NCBI RefSeq assembly: GCF_020026915.1
Contig: NZ_JAINUY010000001.1
Coordinates: 1,302,001 to 1,366,000 of the forward strand
Source of the DNA: Flavobacterium potami
GTDB taxonomy: Bacteria > Bacteroidota > Bacteroidia > Flavobacteriales > Flavobacteriaceae
Length of the DNA stretch: 64,000 nt
Reading direction: 5' to 3'
Below are positions 26,138 through 34,281 of this stretch, piece after piece. Under the pieces are notes generated by a model that was not told where the DNA came from, searched no databases, and saw nothing but the letters and a program-made list of their open reading frames with translations. The stretch's first letter is position 1; every line of letters starts with the position of its first letter. The position numbers were made by a program, and so were the translations under genes.

Positions 26138-27230
26138 GTTACAGAACTTTTCAAAGATTATAGTTCTCGCGCTTTCGCTGAGTTTATTCTCGTGCGGACA
26201 AAAAGATGCTAAAACAGAAGAAAATGGTAAATTCACTTTTGGTGTTTGGACGACCGCTGATGCTAAAAAATCAGATGCAGATTATTCTAAAGAATTCAAA
26301 AAATACAAAGACGGCGGAATTGACGAAGTGTTGATTAACACGCAAACTGACCCAAAACTATTAGCAAGATTAGTTCCGCTTGCAACAAAAGAAGGACTAA
26401 AAGTTCACGCTTGGATTATGGCCATGAACCGCCCAAATGATTCAATTGCGTTACAACATCCAGATTGGTATCAAGTTAGTAAAGAAGGAAAATCTTGTTT
26501 TGATAACCGTCCGTATGTAGATTATTACCAATGGCTTTGCCCAACCAAAGAAGAATCTAGAAACCACGTTTTAGGTTTAGTGGAAGGTTTAGCAAAAGTA
26601 GAAGGAATCGAAAGTGTACACTTAGATTACATTCGTTTCCCGGATATTTTCTTGCCAATTAGTTTGTTACCAAAATACAACTTGGTTCAAGATGTAGAAT
26701 TGCCTCAATTTGACTTCTGCTATTGTGATGCTTGCGTTAGCAAATTCGAAAAAGAACATCATAAAAATCCAAAAGAAAGCCACAATACTTCAATTGATAT
26801 GGAATGGAAAAATTTCAGATTAAATGCAGTAAAAGCGGTAGTTGACGATGCGTATAAAATTGCTCATAAACACAATAAAAAATTAACAGCAGCAGTATTT
26901 CCTTATCCAGAAATGGCTGATCACATGGTGCGTCAGCGTTGGGATAAATGGAATATTGATGAAGTTTACCCAATGATTTATCACAGTTTTTATGACGAAG
27001 AAATTGACTGGGTGGGTTACGCAACAAAACAAGGCGTGGCAGATTTGGAAGGAAAACCAACGAAAGTAAACACAGGAATTTACATTCCAGGTTTAAAATC
27101 GGATGCAGAATTGAAAGAAGCAATTTTAGAAGCTAAGAAAAATGGCGCGACAGGAGTTTCATTTTTTGACGGAAATGCTTTATCAGAAAGTAATTTAAAG
27201 ACGATTAAACAGGTAAAATCGTCGTTGTAG
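26112..27230 (+). CDS. GHL10-like (DUF187-related) putative glycoside hydrolase lipoprotein
   Basis: 372 residues starting inside the preceding gene, with a lipoprotein signal LALSLSLFSC (Cys28). It reads as a TIM barrel: GVWTTADAKKSDADYSKEFK, HAWIMAMNRPND and SVHLDYIRFPD (Asp172), the last being the hallmark of the GHL10 hypothetical glycosyl hydrolases. A cysteine cluster DFCYCDAC (203-208) follows the barrel core. The barrel closes with EVYPMIYHSFYDEEIDWVGY. No substrate is established for this subgroup as far as I know. Its position between CBM9-like and glycosylasparaginase genes in an N-glycan locus makes it a candidate for an uncharacterised activity, perhaps an endo-acting step for which no GH18 or GH85 is seen here. 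Confidence 0.75.
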   Translation: MVKLLRTNKLQNFSKIIVLALSLSLFSCGQKDAKTEENGKFTFGVWTTADAKKSDADYSKEFKKYKDGGIDEVLINTQTDPKLLARLVPLATKEGLKVHAWIMAMNRPNDSIALQHPDWYQVSKEGKSCFDNRPYVDYYQWLCPTKEESRNHVLGLVEGLAKVEGIESVHLDYIRFPDIFLPISLLPKYNLVQDVELPQFDFCYCDACVSKFEKEHHKNPKESHNTSIDMEWKNFRLNAVKAVVDDAYKIAHKHNKKLTAAVFPYPEMADHMVRQRWDKWNIDEVYPMIYHSFYDEEIDWVGYATKQGVADLEGKPTKVNTGIYIPGLKSDAELKEAILEAKKNGATGVSFFDGNALSESNLKTIKQVKSSL

Positions 27231-27325
27231 TCGATTTTACTCGGATTAAAAATTTTTACGAAGTAAATTGCAGCATTAAGAATAATTTGATTTCTAAATG
27301 TTGAACCAAAAAAACAAAAAACCAC

Positions 27326-28348
27326 ATGTCAAATAGAAGAGATTTTATCAAGAAAACTGCTTTAGGCACATTAGCCGTAAGTTCTGTTTTGGGTGTAAGC
27401 GGGTTTGCTGCAAATCATGAAAATGAACCAGAAGTTGAATCTAAAGAAAAAAAGCAGATTAAACCGATTATCATCTCGACATGGAATCACGGTTTACCTG
27501 CAAATAAAGAATCTTGGAAAAACCTAAAAGAAGGAAAATCAGCTTTAGACGCTATTGAAGCTGGAATGAAAATACCTGAAGCAGATCCGAACGTTCGTAG
27601 CGTTGGTTACGGCGGATATCCGGATCGTGAAGGGAAAGTAACTCTGGACGCTTGTATCATGGATCACAACAGTAATTGTGGATCAGTTTGTTTCTTAGAA
27701 GGAATCAAACACCCGATTTCTGTTGCCAAAAGGGTGCTTCAAAATACGCCTCATGTTATGTTAGCGGGACAAGGTGCAAAACAATTTGCTTTATCAGAAG
27801 GATTTAAAGAAGAAAATCTTTTAACTCCTGAATCTGAAAAAGATTGGAAAAAATGGCTGGAAGAGTCTAAATACAAACCAGTTATCAATATAGAAAATCA
27901 CGATACCATAAGCATGCTAATGTTAGACCAAGATGGCAACCTTTCTGGCGGATGTACCACGAGCGGTGCGGCTTGGAAAATGCACGGACGCGTCGGTGAC
28001 TCCCCAATAATCGGCGCAGGTCTTTTCTTGGACAATGAAGTAGGAGCGGCGGCTGCAACCGGTTTAGGCGAAGCGGTTATCAGAACTGCTGGAAGCGCGA
28101 TGGTCGTAGAATTAATGCGTCAGGGAAAATCGCCTTATGATGCTTGTAAAGAAATTACAGAACGTATTTACAACAAACATAAAAACCACAAAGACATGGA
28201 ATACCTGCAAGTTGGTTTTATTGCTTTGAACAAAAACGGTGAATACGCAGGTTACAGCCTAAGATCAGGATTTAATTACGCGGTTTCTGACGATGTAAAA
28301 GGTCACAGAATGGAAGACGCGAAATTTAAAATGTCTTGGGATAAATAA
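27326..28348 (+). CDS. N4-(beta-N-acetylglucosaminyl)-L-asparaginase (glycosylasparaginase)
   Basis: 340-residue Ntn-hydrolase that cleaves the amide bond between GlcNAc and asparagine in N-linked glycoasparagines. The precursor self-cleaves at NHD/TISML, leaving Thr194 as the N-terminal nucleophile of the small subunit. The early motif STWNHGLPAN, the VGYGGYPDREG stretch, DACIMDHNSNCGSVCFLEG, and RVGDSPIIGAGLFLDN with AAAATGLGE are all as in the well-studied flavobacterial enzyme. The N-terminus MSNRRDFIKKTALG is a twin-arginine signal, so it is exported folded. Its presence is strong evidence that the locus targets N-glycans attached to Asn, including the final GlcNAc. Confidence 0.95.
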   Translation: MSNRRDFIKKTALGTLAVSSVLGVSGFAANHENEPEVESKEKKQIKPIIISTWNHGLPANKESWKNLKEGKSALDAIEAGMKIPEADPNVRSVGYGGYPDREGKVTLDACIMDHNSNCGSVCFLEGIKHPISVAKRVLQNTPHVMLAGQGAKQFALSEGFKEENLLTPESEKDWKKWLEESKYKPVINIENHDTISMLMLDQDGNLSGGCTTSGAAWKMHGRVGDSPIIGAGLFLDNEVGAAAATGLGEAVIRTAGSAMVVELMRQGKSPYDACKEITERIYNKHKNHKDMEYLQVGFIALNKNGEYAGYSLRSGFNYAVSDDVKGHRMEDAKFKMSWDK

Positions 28349-28380
28349 ATATAACGTTTAACTAGATTAAACGTAATATT

Positions 28381-28482
28381 TGTCATTTCGACTGAAAGGA
28401 GAAATCACACTAGATATTCTACAAAGTATATCTCCAATCTATGTCGATTTACTTGTGCGATTTCTCCTTCGTCGAAATGACA
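28381..28482. repeat. TGTCATTTCGAC palindromic element
   Basis: The left arm (28381-28406, beginning TGTCATTTCGACTGAAAGG) is mirrored by the right arm (28459-28482, ending TCGTCGAAATGACA), enclosing about 50 bases. Related arms occur at 23994-24017 and at 56798-56811/56845-56858. It lies between the glycosylasparaginase and GH20 genes and could end or stabilise the upstream transcript. Confidence 0.75.
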
Positions 28483-28552
28483 AACTAAACTAAAAAAACT
28501 ATCTCTCTACTTCTTTCAATAGAAATCAAATAGAGAAACCAAAAAACAAAGA

Positions 28553-30865
28553 ATGAAAAAATTACTATTCCTATTAACCGTAATCACTTCAGTTTTCTCA
28601 GCTAATGCACAGAAAATTTACACGGAGAATGATATTCGTATCATTCCAAAACCGAGTCAGACTTTTATTAAAACAGGTGTTTTTGAATTTACAAAAGATA
28701 CAAAGTTTGTCGTAAACGGAGATTTCCAGAAAGAGGCTGCAAATGCTTTGGCTTCTAAATTTGAAGTGGCTGCAGGATGGAAACCAGAAACGACAACTAA
28801 AGCGCCAGTGAGCAATTTTGTTCAGTTTAAAGTAGATCCGAACTTGAAGAATGAAGCTTACGTTTTAGATGTAAATCCGACGAATATTGTGATTTCAGCT
28901 AAAGGAAATGTTGGATTTTTATATGGTTTAGAAAGTGTTAGACAATTACTTCCTGAAGCAATTGAAAGCAAATATGCGATCACTTCAGCAAAATGGGAAA
29001 TTCCAATTTTGACGATTACTGACGAACCTCGCTTCAAATGGAGAGGTTTAATGTTGGATTTATCTCGTCATTTCTTCGATAAAAATTATGTTTTGGCAAC
29101 AATCGATCGTTTGGCTATGCACAAAATGAACGTTTTGCATTTGCACTTGGTTGATGATCAAGGTTGGAGAATTGAAATTAAAAAATATCCAAAATTAACG
29201 GAAGTTGGTGCTTGGAGAGTAGATCAAGAAAACTTATCATGGAATGCAAGGCTTCCGGTTACAGCAGATCAAAAAGGAACTTATGGTGGTTTCTTTACAC
29301 AAGATGAATTAAGAGAAATCGTAAAATATGCTTCGACAAAAGGAATCGAAATCATTCCTGAAATTGAAATGCCAGCACACGTCAGCAGTGCGATTGCAGC
29401 ATATCCAGAATTAGCATGTTTTGATCAGAAAATTGGTGTTCCTTCAGGTGGCGTTTGGCCTTTAACGGATATCTATTGTGCAGGAAAAGAAACGACTTTT
29501 GAATTTTTACAAAACGTAATTGATGAAGTAATCACGATTTTCCCTTCAAAATATATTCATATTGGTGGCGATGAAGCGACTAAAACCAATTGGGCAAAAT
29601 GTCCGCATTGTCAAAAAAGAATCAAAGACCAGCATTTAAAAAGTGTTGACGAATTACAAAGTTATTTTGTAAAACGTATGGAAAAATACATCAACTCAAA
29701 AGGTAAAAGAGTGATCGGTTGGGATGAAATTTTAGAAGGTGGTTTGGCTCCAGATGCAACCGTAATGAGTTGGAGAGGAATGAAAGGCGGAATCGAAGCT
29801 GCAGATCAAGGTCATGACGTGATTATGACGCCAGAATCTCCTTGTTATTTCAACTTTTATCAAGGACCTCAAAACGAAGAACCGTTAGCATTTGATGCTT
29901 ACAATCCGTTAAGCGAAGTGTACAAATTTGATCCTGTAGTTTCAACAATGACACCTCAGGAAGCTGCGCATGTTTTAGGTGGACAAGCCAATTTATGGGC
30001 AGAACATTTAGCATTGCCAAAAGATTCTGAATACATGATTTTTCCAAGATTGGCAGCATTATCAGAAACCCTATGGAGTCCAAAAGAAAAACGCAATTGG
30101 AATGACTTTACAACGAGATTGTTTTCTTTATTCAAACGTTACGATTATTTGGGAATCAATTATGCGAAAAGTGCTTATTTGGTAACGGCTTCTCCAACAG
30201 CTGATTTGGCTAATAAACAAATTAAAGTTGAATTGAAAAATGAATTTCCTAATCCAGATATTCGTTATGTTTTAGGAGATAAAAATATCGATCATCATGC
30301 TGCAAAATATATTGCTCCAATTGAGATTAAGGAAACAACAGTTCTAAAAGCTTCTTTGTTTCAAGATGACAAACCAGTTGGAAAAACGTATACTGATACT
30401 ATAGTTTTCCATAAAGCATTTGCAAAAAAAGTGAAATACTTAACGCCTTTTAATTCAAATTATAAAGGAGATGCTAATACTATGGTGAACACCATTCGCG
30501 GAAGCAAAAATTTCCACGACGGGCAATGGCAAGCTTGGCTGGTTAACGATATGGAATTGGTAATCGATCTTGAGAAATTAGAAAGCATTGAACAAGTAAA
30601 AGTTGGAGCTTTAGAAAGTCAAGGAGCAGGAGTAAATTTTCCAGTCCAAGTTAAAGTTTTGATTTCTACAGATGGAGTTAAATACACTCAGGTAGGAAAA
30701 ATTATGCGTCCGTATGCGGTAAATGCAGTTCCAGAATTGAAAGATTTCAAAATCAATTTCCAAAAACAAAATGCACGTTTTGTAAAAGTAATTGCAGGCA
30801 ATTTAAAGAAAAGTCCAAAAGGAGAAAGCTCTTGGTTGTTTGTCGACGAAATTTTAATTGATTAA
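28553..30865 (+). CDS. GH20 beta-N-acetylhexosaminidase
   Basis: 770-residue secreted exo-hexosaminidase (signal MKKLLFLLTVITSVFSANAQ) that removes terminal beta-GlcNAc/GalNAc by substrate-assisted catalysis. A GH20b domain (~30-160) is followed by the TIM barrel with FKWRGLMLDLSRHFF, HLHLVDDQGWRIE and the catalytic pair Asp340-Glu341 in HIGGDEATKTNW. A chitobiase-type C-terminal beta domain and a discoidin-like domain (~630-770) complete it. The family is certain. In this locus it would strip antennary or core GlcNAc. It leads a tight five-gene run (GH20-GH35-GH29-GH92-GH3) with gaps of 11-57 bases. Confidence 0.95.
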   Translation: MKKLLFLLTVITSVFSANAQKIYTENDIRIIPKPSQTFIKTGVFEFTKDTKFVVNGDFQKEAANALASKFEVAAGWKPETTTKAPVSNFVQFKVDPNLKNEAYVLDVNPTNIVISAKGNVGFLYGLESVRQLLPEAIESKYAITSAKWEIPILTITDEPRFKWRGLMLDLSRHFFDKNYVLATIDRLAMHKMNVLHLHLVDDQGWRIEIKKYPKLTEVGAWRVDQENLSWNARLPVTADQKGTYGGFFTQDELREIVKYASTKGIEIIPEIEMPAHVSSAIAAYPELACFDQKIGVPSGGVWPLTDIYCAGKETTFEFLQNVIDEVITIFPSKYIHIGGDEATKTNWAKCPHCQKRIKDQHLKSVDELQSYFVKRMEKYINSKGKRVIGWDEILEGGLAPDATVMSWRGMKGGIEAADQGHDVIMTPESPCYFNFYQGPQNEEPLAFDAYNPLSEVYKFDPVVSTMTPQEAAHVLGGQANLWAEHLALPKDSEYMIFPRLAALSETLWSPKEKRNWNDFTTRLFSLFKRYDYLGINYAKSAYLVTASPTADLANKQIKVELKNEFPNPDIRYVLGDKNIDHHAAKYIAPIEIKETTVLKASLFQDDKPVGKTYTDTIVFHKAFAKKVKYLTPFNSNYKGDANTMVNTIRGSKNFHDGQWQAWLVNDMELVIDLEKLESIEQVKVGALESQGAGVNFPVQVKVLISTDGVKYTQVGKIMRPYAVNAVPELKDFKINFQKQNARFVKVIAGNLKKSPKGESSWLFVDEILID

Positions 30866-30877
30866 TTATTAAAAAAA

Positions 30878-32728
30878 ATGAATAAGATACTATTTAAGCT
30901 CGGAATATTATTGATTTGTTTGATGCCTTTTTTTAGCACAGCACAAACAAAAGGATTTTCTATATCTAATGGAGAATTTCGTCAAGATGGGAAAATTGTA
31001 AAAATACATTCAGGAGAAATGCACTATGAGCGTATTCCAAAAGAATATTGGAAACATAGATTGCAAATGATTAAAGCTATGGGACTGAATACAGTAGCAA
31101 CTTATGTATTTTGGAATTATCACGAAATAGCGCCAGGTGTATGGGATTTTAAAACAGGAAATAAAAATTTAGGAGAGTTTATCCGTCTTGCTAAAAGCGA
31201 AGGATTGTATGTAATTCTTAGACCGGGTCCATATGCGTGTGGAGAATGGGAATTTGGAGGTTATCCTTGGTGGCTGCAAAATAATCCAGATTTAGTGATT
31301 CGTACCAATAACAAAGCATTTTTGGATGCTTGTAAAACGTATATGGAACATTTGTATGCAGAAGTAAAAGGACTTTTCGCTAATCAAGGAGGGCCAATTA
31401 TTATGCTTCAAGCTGAAAATGAATTTGGTTCTTATGTTTCTCAAAGAACAGATATTAAAGCTGAGGATCATAAAGCATACAAAACTGCAATTTATAATAT
31501 GCTTAAGCAAACTGGTTTTCCAGAACCTTTTTTTACTTCTGATGGTACTTGGCTGTTTGAAGGTGGTAGCGTTGAAGGCGTTTTGCCAACTGCAAACGGG
31601 GAATCAAATATTGATAATTTAAAGAAGCAAGTTGATAAATTCCATAAAGGACAAGGACCTTACATGGTGGCAGAATTTTATTCTGGCTGGTTGGATCATT
31701 GGGCAGAACCCTTTATTAGAATTGGATCTGAAGAGATTGCAAGTCAAACTAAAAAGTATCTTGATGCAGGCGTTTCTTTCAATTATTATATGGTACATGG
31801 AGGTACTAATTTCGGATTTACTTCTGGAGCAAATTATAATGAAGAAATGGATATTCAGCCTGATATTACAAGCTATGATTATGATGCGCCTATTAGCGAA
31901 GCGGGTTGGGCAACACCAAAATACATGGCAATACGTGAAGTAATGCAAAAGTTTTCTAAAACAAAATTAGCGCCGATTCCAGAGAAAATTCCAGTTACAA
32001 AATATCCTAATCAGCTTATCAAATCCAATATGGATGTTTTAAGTTGGATAAAAAAAGAAAAGCCTGTTGTAAGTGATCAGCCTTTAACGTTTGAAAAATT
32101 AGGTCAAGGACATGGATATGTTTTATATAGAAAAAGATTTACGCAACCTATTTCTGGTAAATTAAAAATTGAAGGATTGAGAGACTTTGCTACAGTTTAT
32201 GTAAACGGAGTTAAAGCGGGTGAGTTGAATAGAGTTTTCAAAAATTACGAGTTGGATGTTACGATTCCTTTTAACGGTATTTTGGAAATCCTAGTTGAAA
32301 ATATGGGACGCATTAATTACGGTGCAGAAATAGTACATAATACTAAAGGAATTATTTCTCCAGTATTTTTGAATGAATTTGAAATCAGTGGTGGATGGGA
32401 AATGTACAAAATGCCGATGAATGAAGTTCCAGTTATTAAAAATGAAACAGTAAAATCTGGACGTCCAGTTTTATATGAAGCTACAGTAAACATAGATAAA
32501 CCAGCTGATACTTTTCTTGATATGACAACTTGGGGAAAAGGAATTGTATTTGTTAACGGACACAATCTTGGACGTTACTGGAAAGTTGGACCACAACAAA
32601 CACTTTACGTGCCAGGTTGTTGGTTGAAAGCAGGTGAAAATAAGTTTGTTGTATTGGAACAACTTAATGAAAATAAGCAAACAGAATTAACTTTTACAGA
32701 TCAGCCGATACTTGAAAAGTTAAATTAA
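30878..32728 (+). CDS. GH35 beta-galactosidase
   Basis: 616-residue secreted retaining beta-galactosidase. The barrel carries the GH35 signature GGPIIMLQAENEFGSY with the predicted acid/base Glu182, and the nucleophile Glu266 in VAEFYSGWLDHW. The N-terminal strand GKIVKIHSGEMHYERIP is typical. C-terminal jelly-roll domains show DFATVYVNGVKAGELNR and TWGKGIVFVNGHNLGRYW. GH35 enzymes remove terminal beta-linked galactose, often beta-1,3, from glycoprotein antennae. In combination with the GH29 genes this would suit Lewis-type branches. It starts 12 bases after the GH20 stop. Confidence 0.95.
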   Translation: MNKILFKLGILLICLMPFFSTAQTKGFSISNGEFRQDGKIVKIHSGEMHYERIPKEYWKHRLQMIKAMGLNTVATYVFWNYHEIAPGVWDFKTGNKNLGEFIRLAKSEGLYVILRPGPYACGEWEFGGYPWWLQNNPDLVIRTNNKAFLDACKTYMEHLYAEVKGLFANQGGPIIMLQAENEFGSYVSQRTDIKAEDHKAYKTAIYNMLKQTGFPEPFFTSDGTWLFEGGSVEGVLPTANGESNIDNLKKQVDKFHKGQGPYMVAEFYSGWLDHWAEPFIRIGSEEIASQTKKYLDAGVSFNYYMVHGGTNFGFTSGANYNEEMDIQPDITSYDYDAPISEAGWATPKYMAIREVMQKFSKTKLAPIPEKIPVTKYPNQLIKSNMDVLSWIKKEKPVVSDQPLTFEKLGQGHGYVLYRKRFTQPISGKLKIEGLRDFATVYVNGVKAGELNRVFKNYELDVTIPFNGILEILVENMGRINYGAEIVHNTKGIISPVFLNEFEISGGWEMYKMPMNEVPVIKNETVKSGRPVLYEATVNIDKPADTFLDMTTWGKGIVFVNGHNLGRYWKVGPQQTLYVPGCWLKAGENKFVVLEQLNENKQTELTFTDQPILEKLN

Positions 32729-32785
32729 GAATACCTATTAAACAAAAAACAAAAGAATAAACAAAACCTAATAAATAGATTAAAG

Positions 32786-34270
32786 ATGAAAAGAGGAATA
32801 TTCATTATCGCCCTTTTATTTTCAGCTCAGATATTCGCGCAGGCGATATATGAAGATGAAAGATACGTACCAGAAACAGATCCGTTAGTATTAAAAAACC
32901 TAGACGAATGGCAAGGCAAAAAATTTGGTTTGCTAATGCACTGGGGAACTTACAGCCAGTGGGGTATTGTAGAATCTTGGTCTATTTGTCCAGAAGATTA
33001 CGGATGGTGTGAGCGTAAAAAAGGAAGTAATCCATCTAATTATAACGATTATATAAAAGATTATGAAGGATTAAGAAAAACTTTTAATCCAGTAAAATTC
33101 GATCCTGCAAAATGGGCTAAAGCCGCTAAATATGCGGGAATGAAATACATGGTTTTCACTACAAAACACCATGACGGATTTAATATGTACGATACTAAAT
33201 ATTCTGATTATAAAATTACGAGTAAAGACGTTCCATTTCATACAAATCCAAAAGCGGATGTTTTAAAAGAAATTTTCAACTCTTTTAGAGGTGAAGGAAT
33301 TTCAACTGGTGCTTATTTCTCTAAGCCAGACTGGCATAACGAGAATTACTGGGATCCTTACTTTCCACCATTCGACAGAAACGTAAACTACGATCCTGCT
33401 TTATACCCAGAAAAATGGCAGAAATATGTTGATTTTACTCATAACCAAATCTTAGAAATCTTAACAAATTACGGAAAAGTAGATATTTTATGGCTTGATG
33501 GAGGATGGGTTAGAAAAAGAGATTTAGTAAACATTAAAGAAAACTACGATGAGAAATTTACAGAAAACGAATCTAAAAACGGTTTCATTAAACACAGAGT
33601 GGTAGATCAAGATCCGAAAATGGATGAATTGGTTGCAAAAGCGCGTGCTAAACAACCAGGTTTAATTGTTGTAGATAGAGCGGTTCATGGTAAAAACCAA
33701 AACTACTTAACTCCAGAAGGACGTGTTCCTGCTAAAACTTTGCCTTATCCTTGGGAATCTTGTATTCCAGCTGGTGGCGGATGGTCTTATTCTCCAGGTG
33801 CAGAATATATGACTGGAAGACAAGGTATTCATATGTTGATTGATATTGTTGCAAAAGGTGGAAACTTATTATTAAACGTGGCTCCAAGTCCAGAAGGAGA
33901 ATGGGATAAAGGTGCTTACGATTTATTGCAAGCTTACGGAGATTGGATGAAAGTAAACAGCACAGCGATTTACAACACAAAACCAATTGAGCCTTACAAA
34001 GAAGAAAACATTTGTTTTACACAGAATAAAGCGGGTAATGTATTTGCATTTTATTTGGCTAAAGAAGGAGAAGATAAAATTCCTGCTGAAGTTACAGTAA
34101 AATCTATCAGCCCTAAGAAAGGAACAAAAATTACGATGTTAGGTTCTAAAACTTCTTTAAAATGGACAAAAGAAGGAAACGGATTTAAAGTAGTTATTCC
34201 AGAAAGTTTAAGAAACAATCTTCCTGCAAAAGAAGCTTGGACTTTAAAAATAGACGCTATCAACAGATAA
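32786..34270 (+). CDS. GH29 alpha-L-fucosidase (compact form)
   Basis: 494-residue secreted fucosidase, signal ending near IFAQ. The catalytic domain contains FGLLMHWGTYSQWGIVESW, the TTKHHDGFNMYDT pocket and the predicted nucleophile Asp238 in VDILWLDGGWV. A C-terminal beta-sandwich (~400-494) follows, with no carbohydrate-binding modules. It is clearly distinct from the 697-residue GH29 at the start of the locus, so the two probably take different fucose linkages, for example core versus antennary. It lies between GH35 and GH92, only 11 bases before the latter. Confidence 0.95.
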   Translation: MKRGIFIIALLFSAQIFAQAIYEDERYVPETDPLVLKNLDEWQGKKFGLLMHWGTYSQWGIVESWSICPEDYGWCERKKGSNPSNYNDYIKDYEGLRKTFNPVKFDPAKWAKAAKYAGMKYMVFTTKHHDGFNMYDTKYSDYKITSKDVPFHTNPKADVLKEIFNSFRGEGISTGAYFSKPDWHNENYWDPYFPPFDRNVNYDPALYPEKWQKYVDFTHNQILEILTNYGKVDILWLDGGWVRKRDLVNIKENYDEKFTENESKNGFIKHRVVDQDPKMDELVAKARAKQPGLIVVDRAVHGKNQNYLTPEGRVPAKTLPYPWESCIPAGGGWSYSPGAEYMTGRQGIHMLIDIVAKGGNLLLNVAPSPEGEWDKGAYDLLQAYGDWMKVNSTAIYNTKPIEPYKEENICFTQNKAGNVFAFYLAKEGEDKIPAEVTVKSISPKKGTKITMLGSKTSLKWTKEGNGFKVVIPESLRNNLPAKEAWTLKIDAINR

Positions 34271-34281
34271 GAAGAAAGCCT

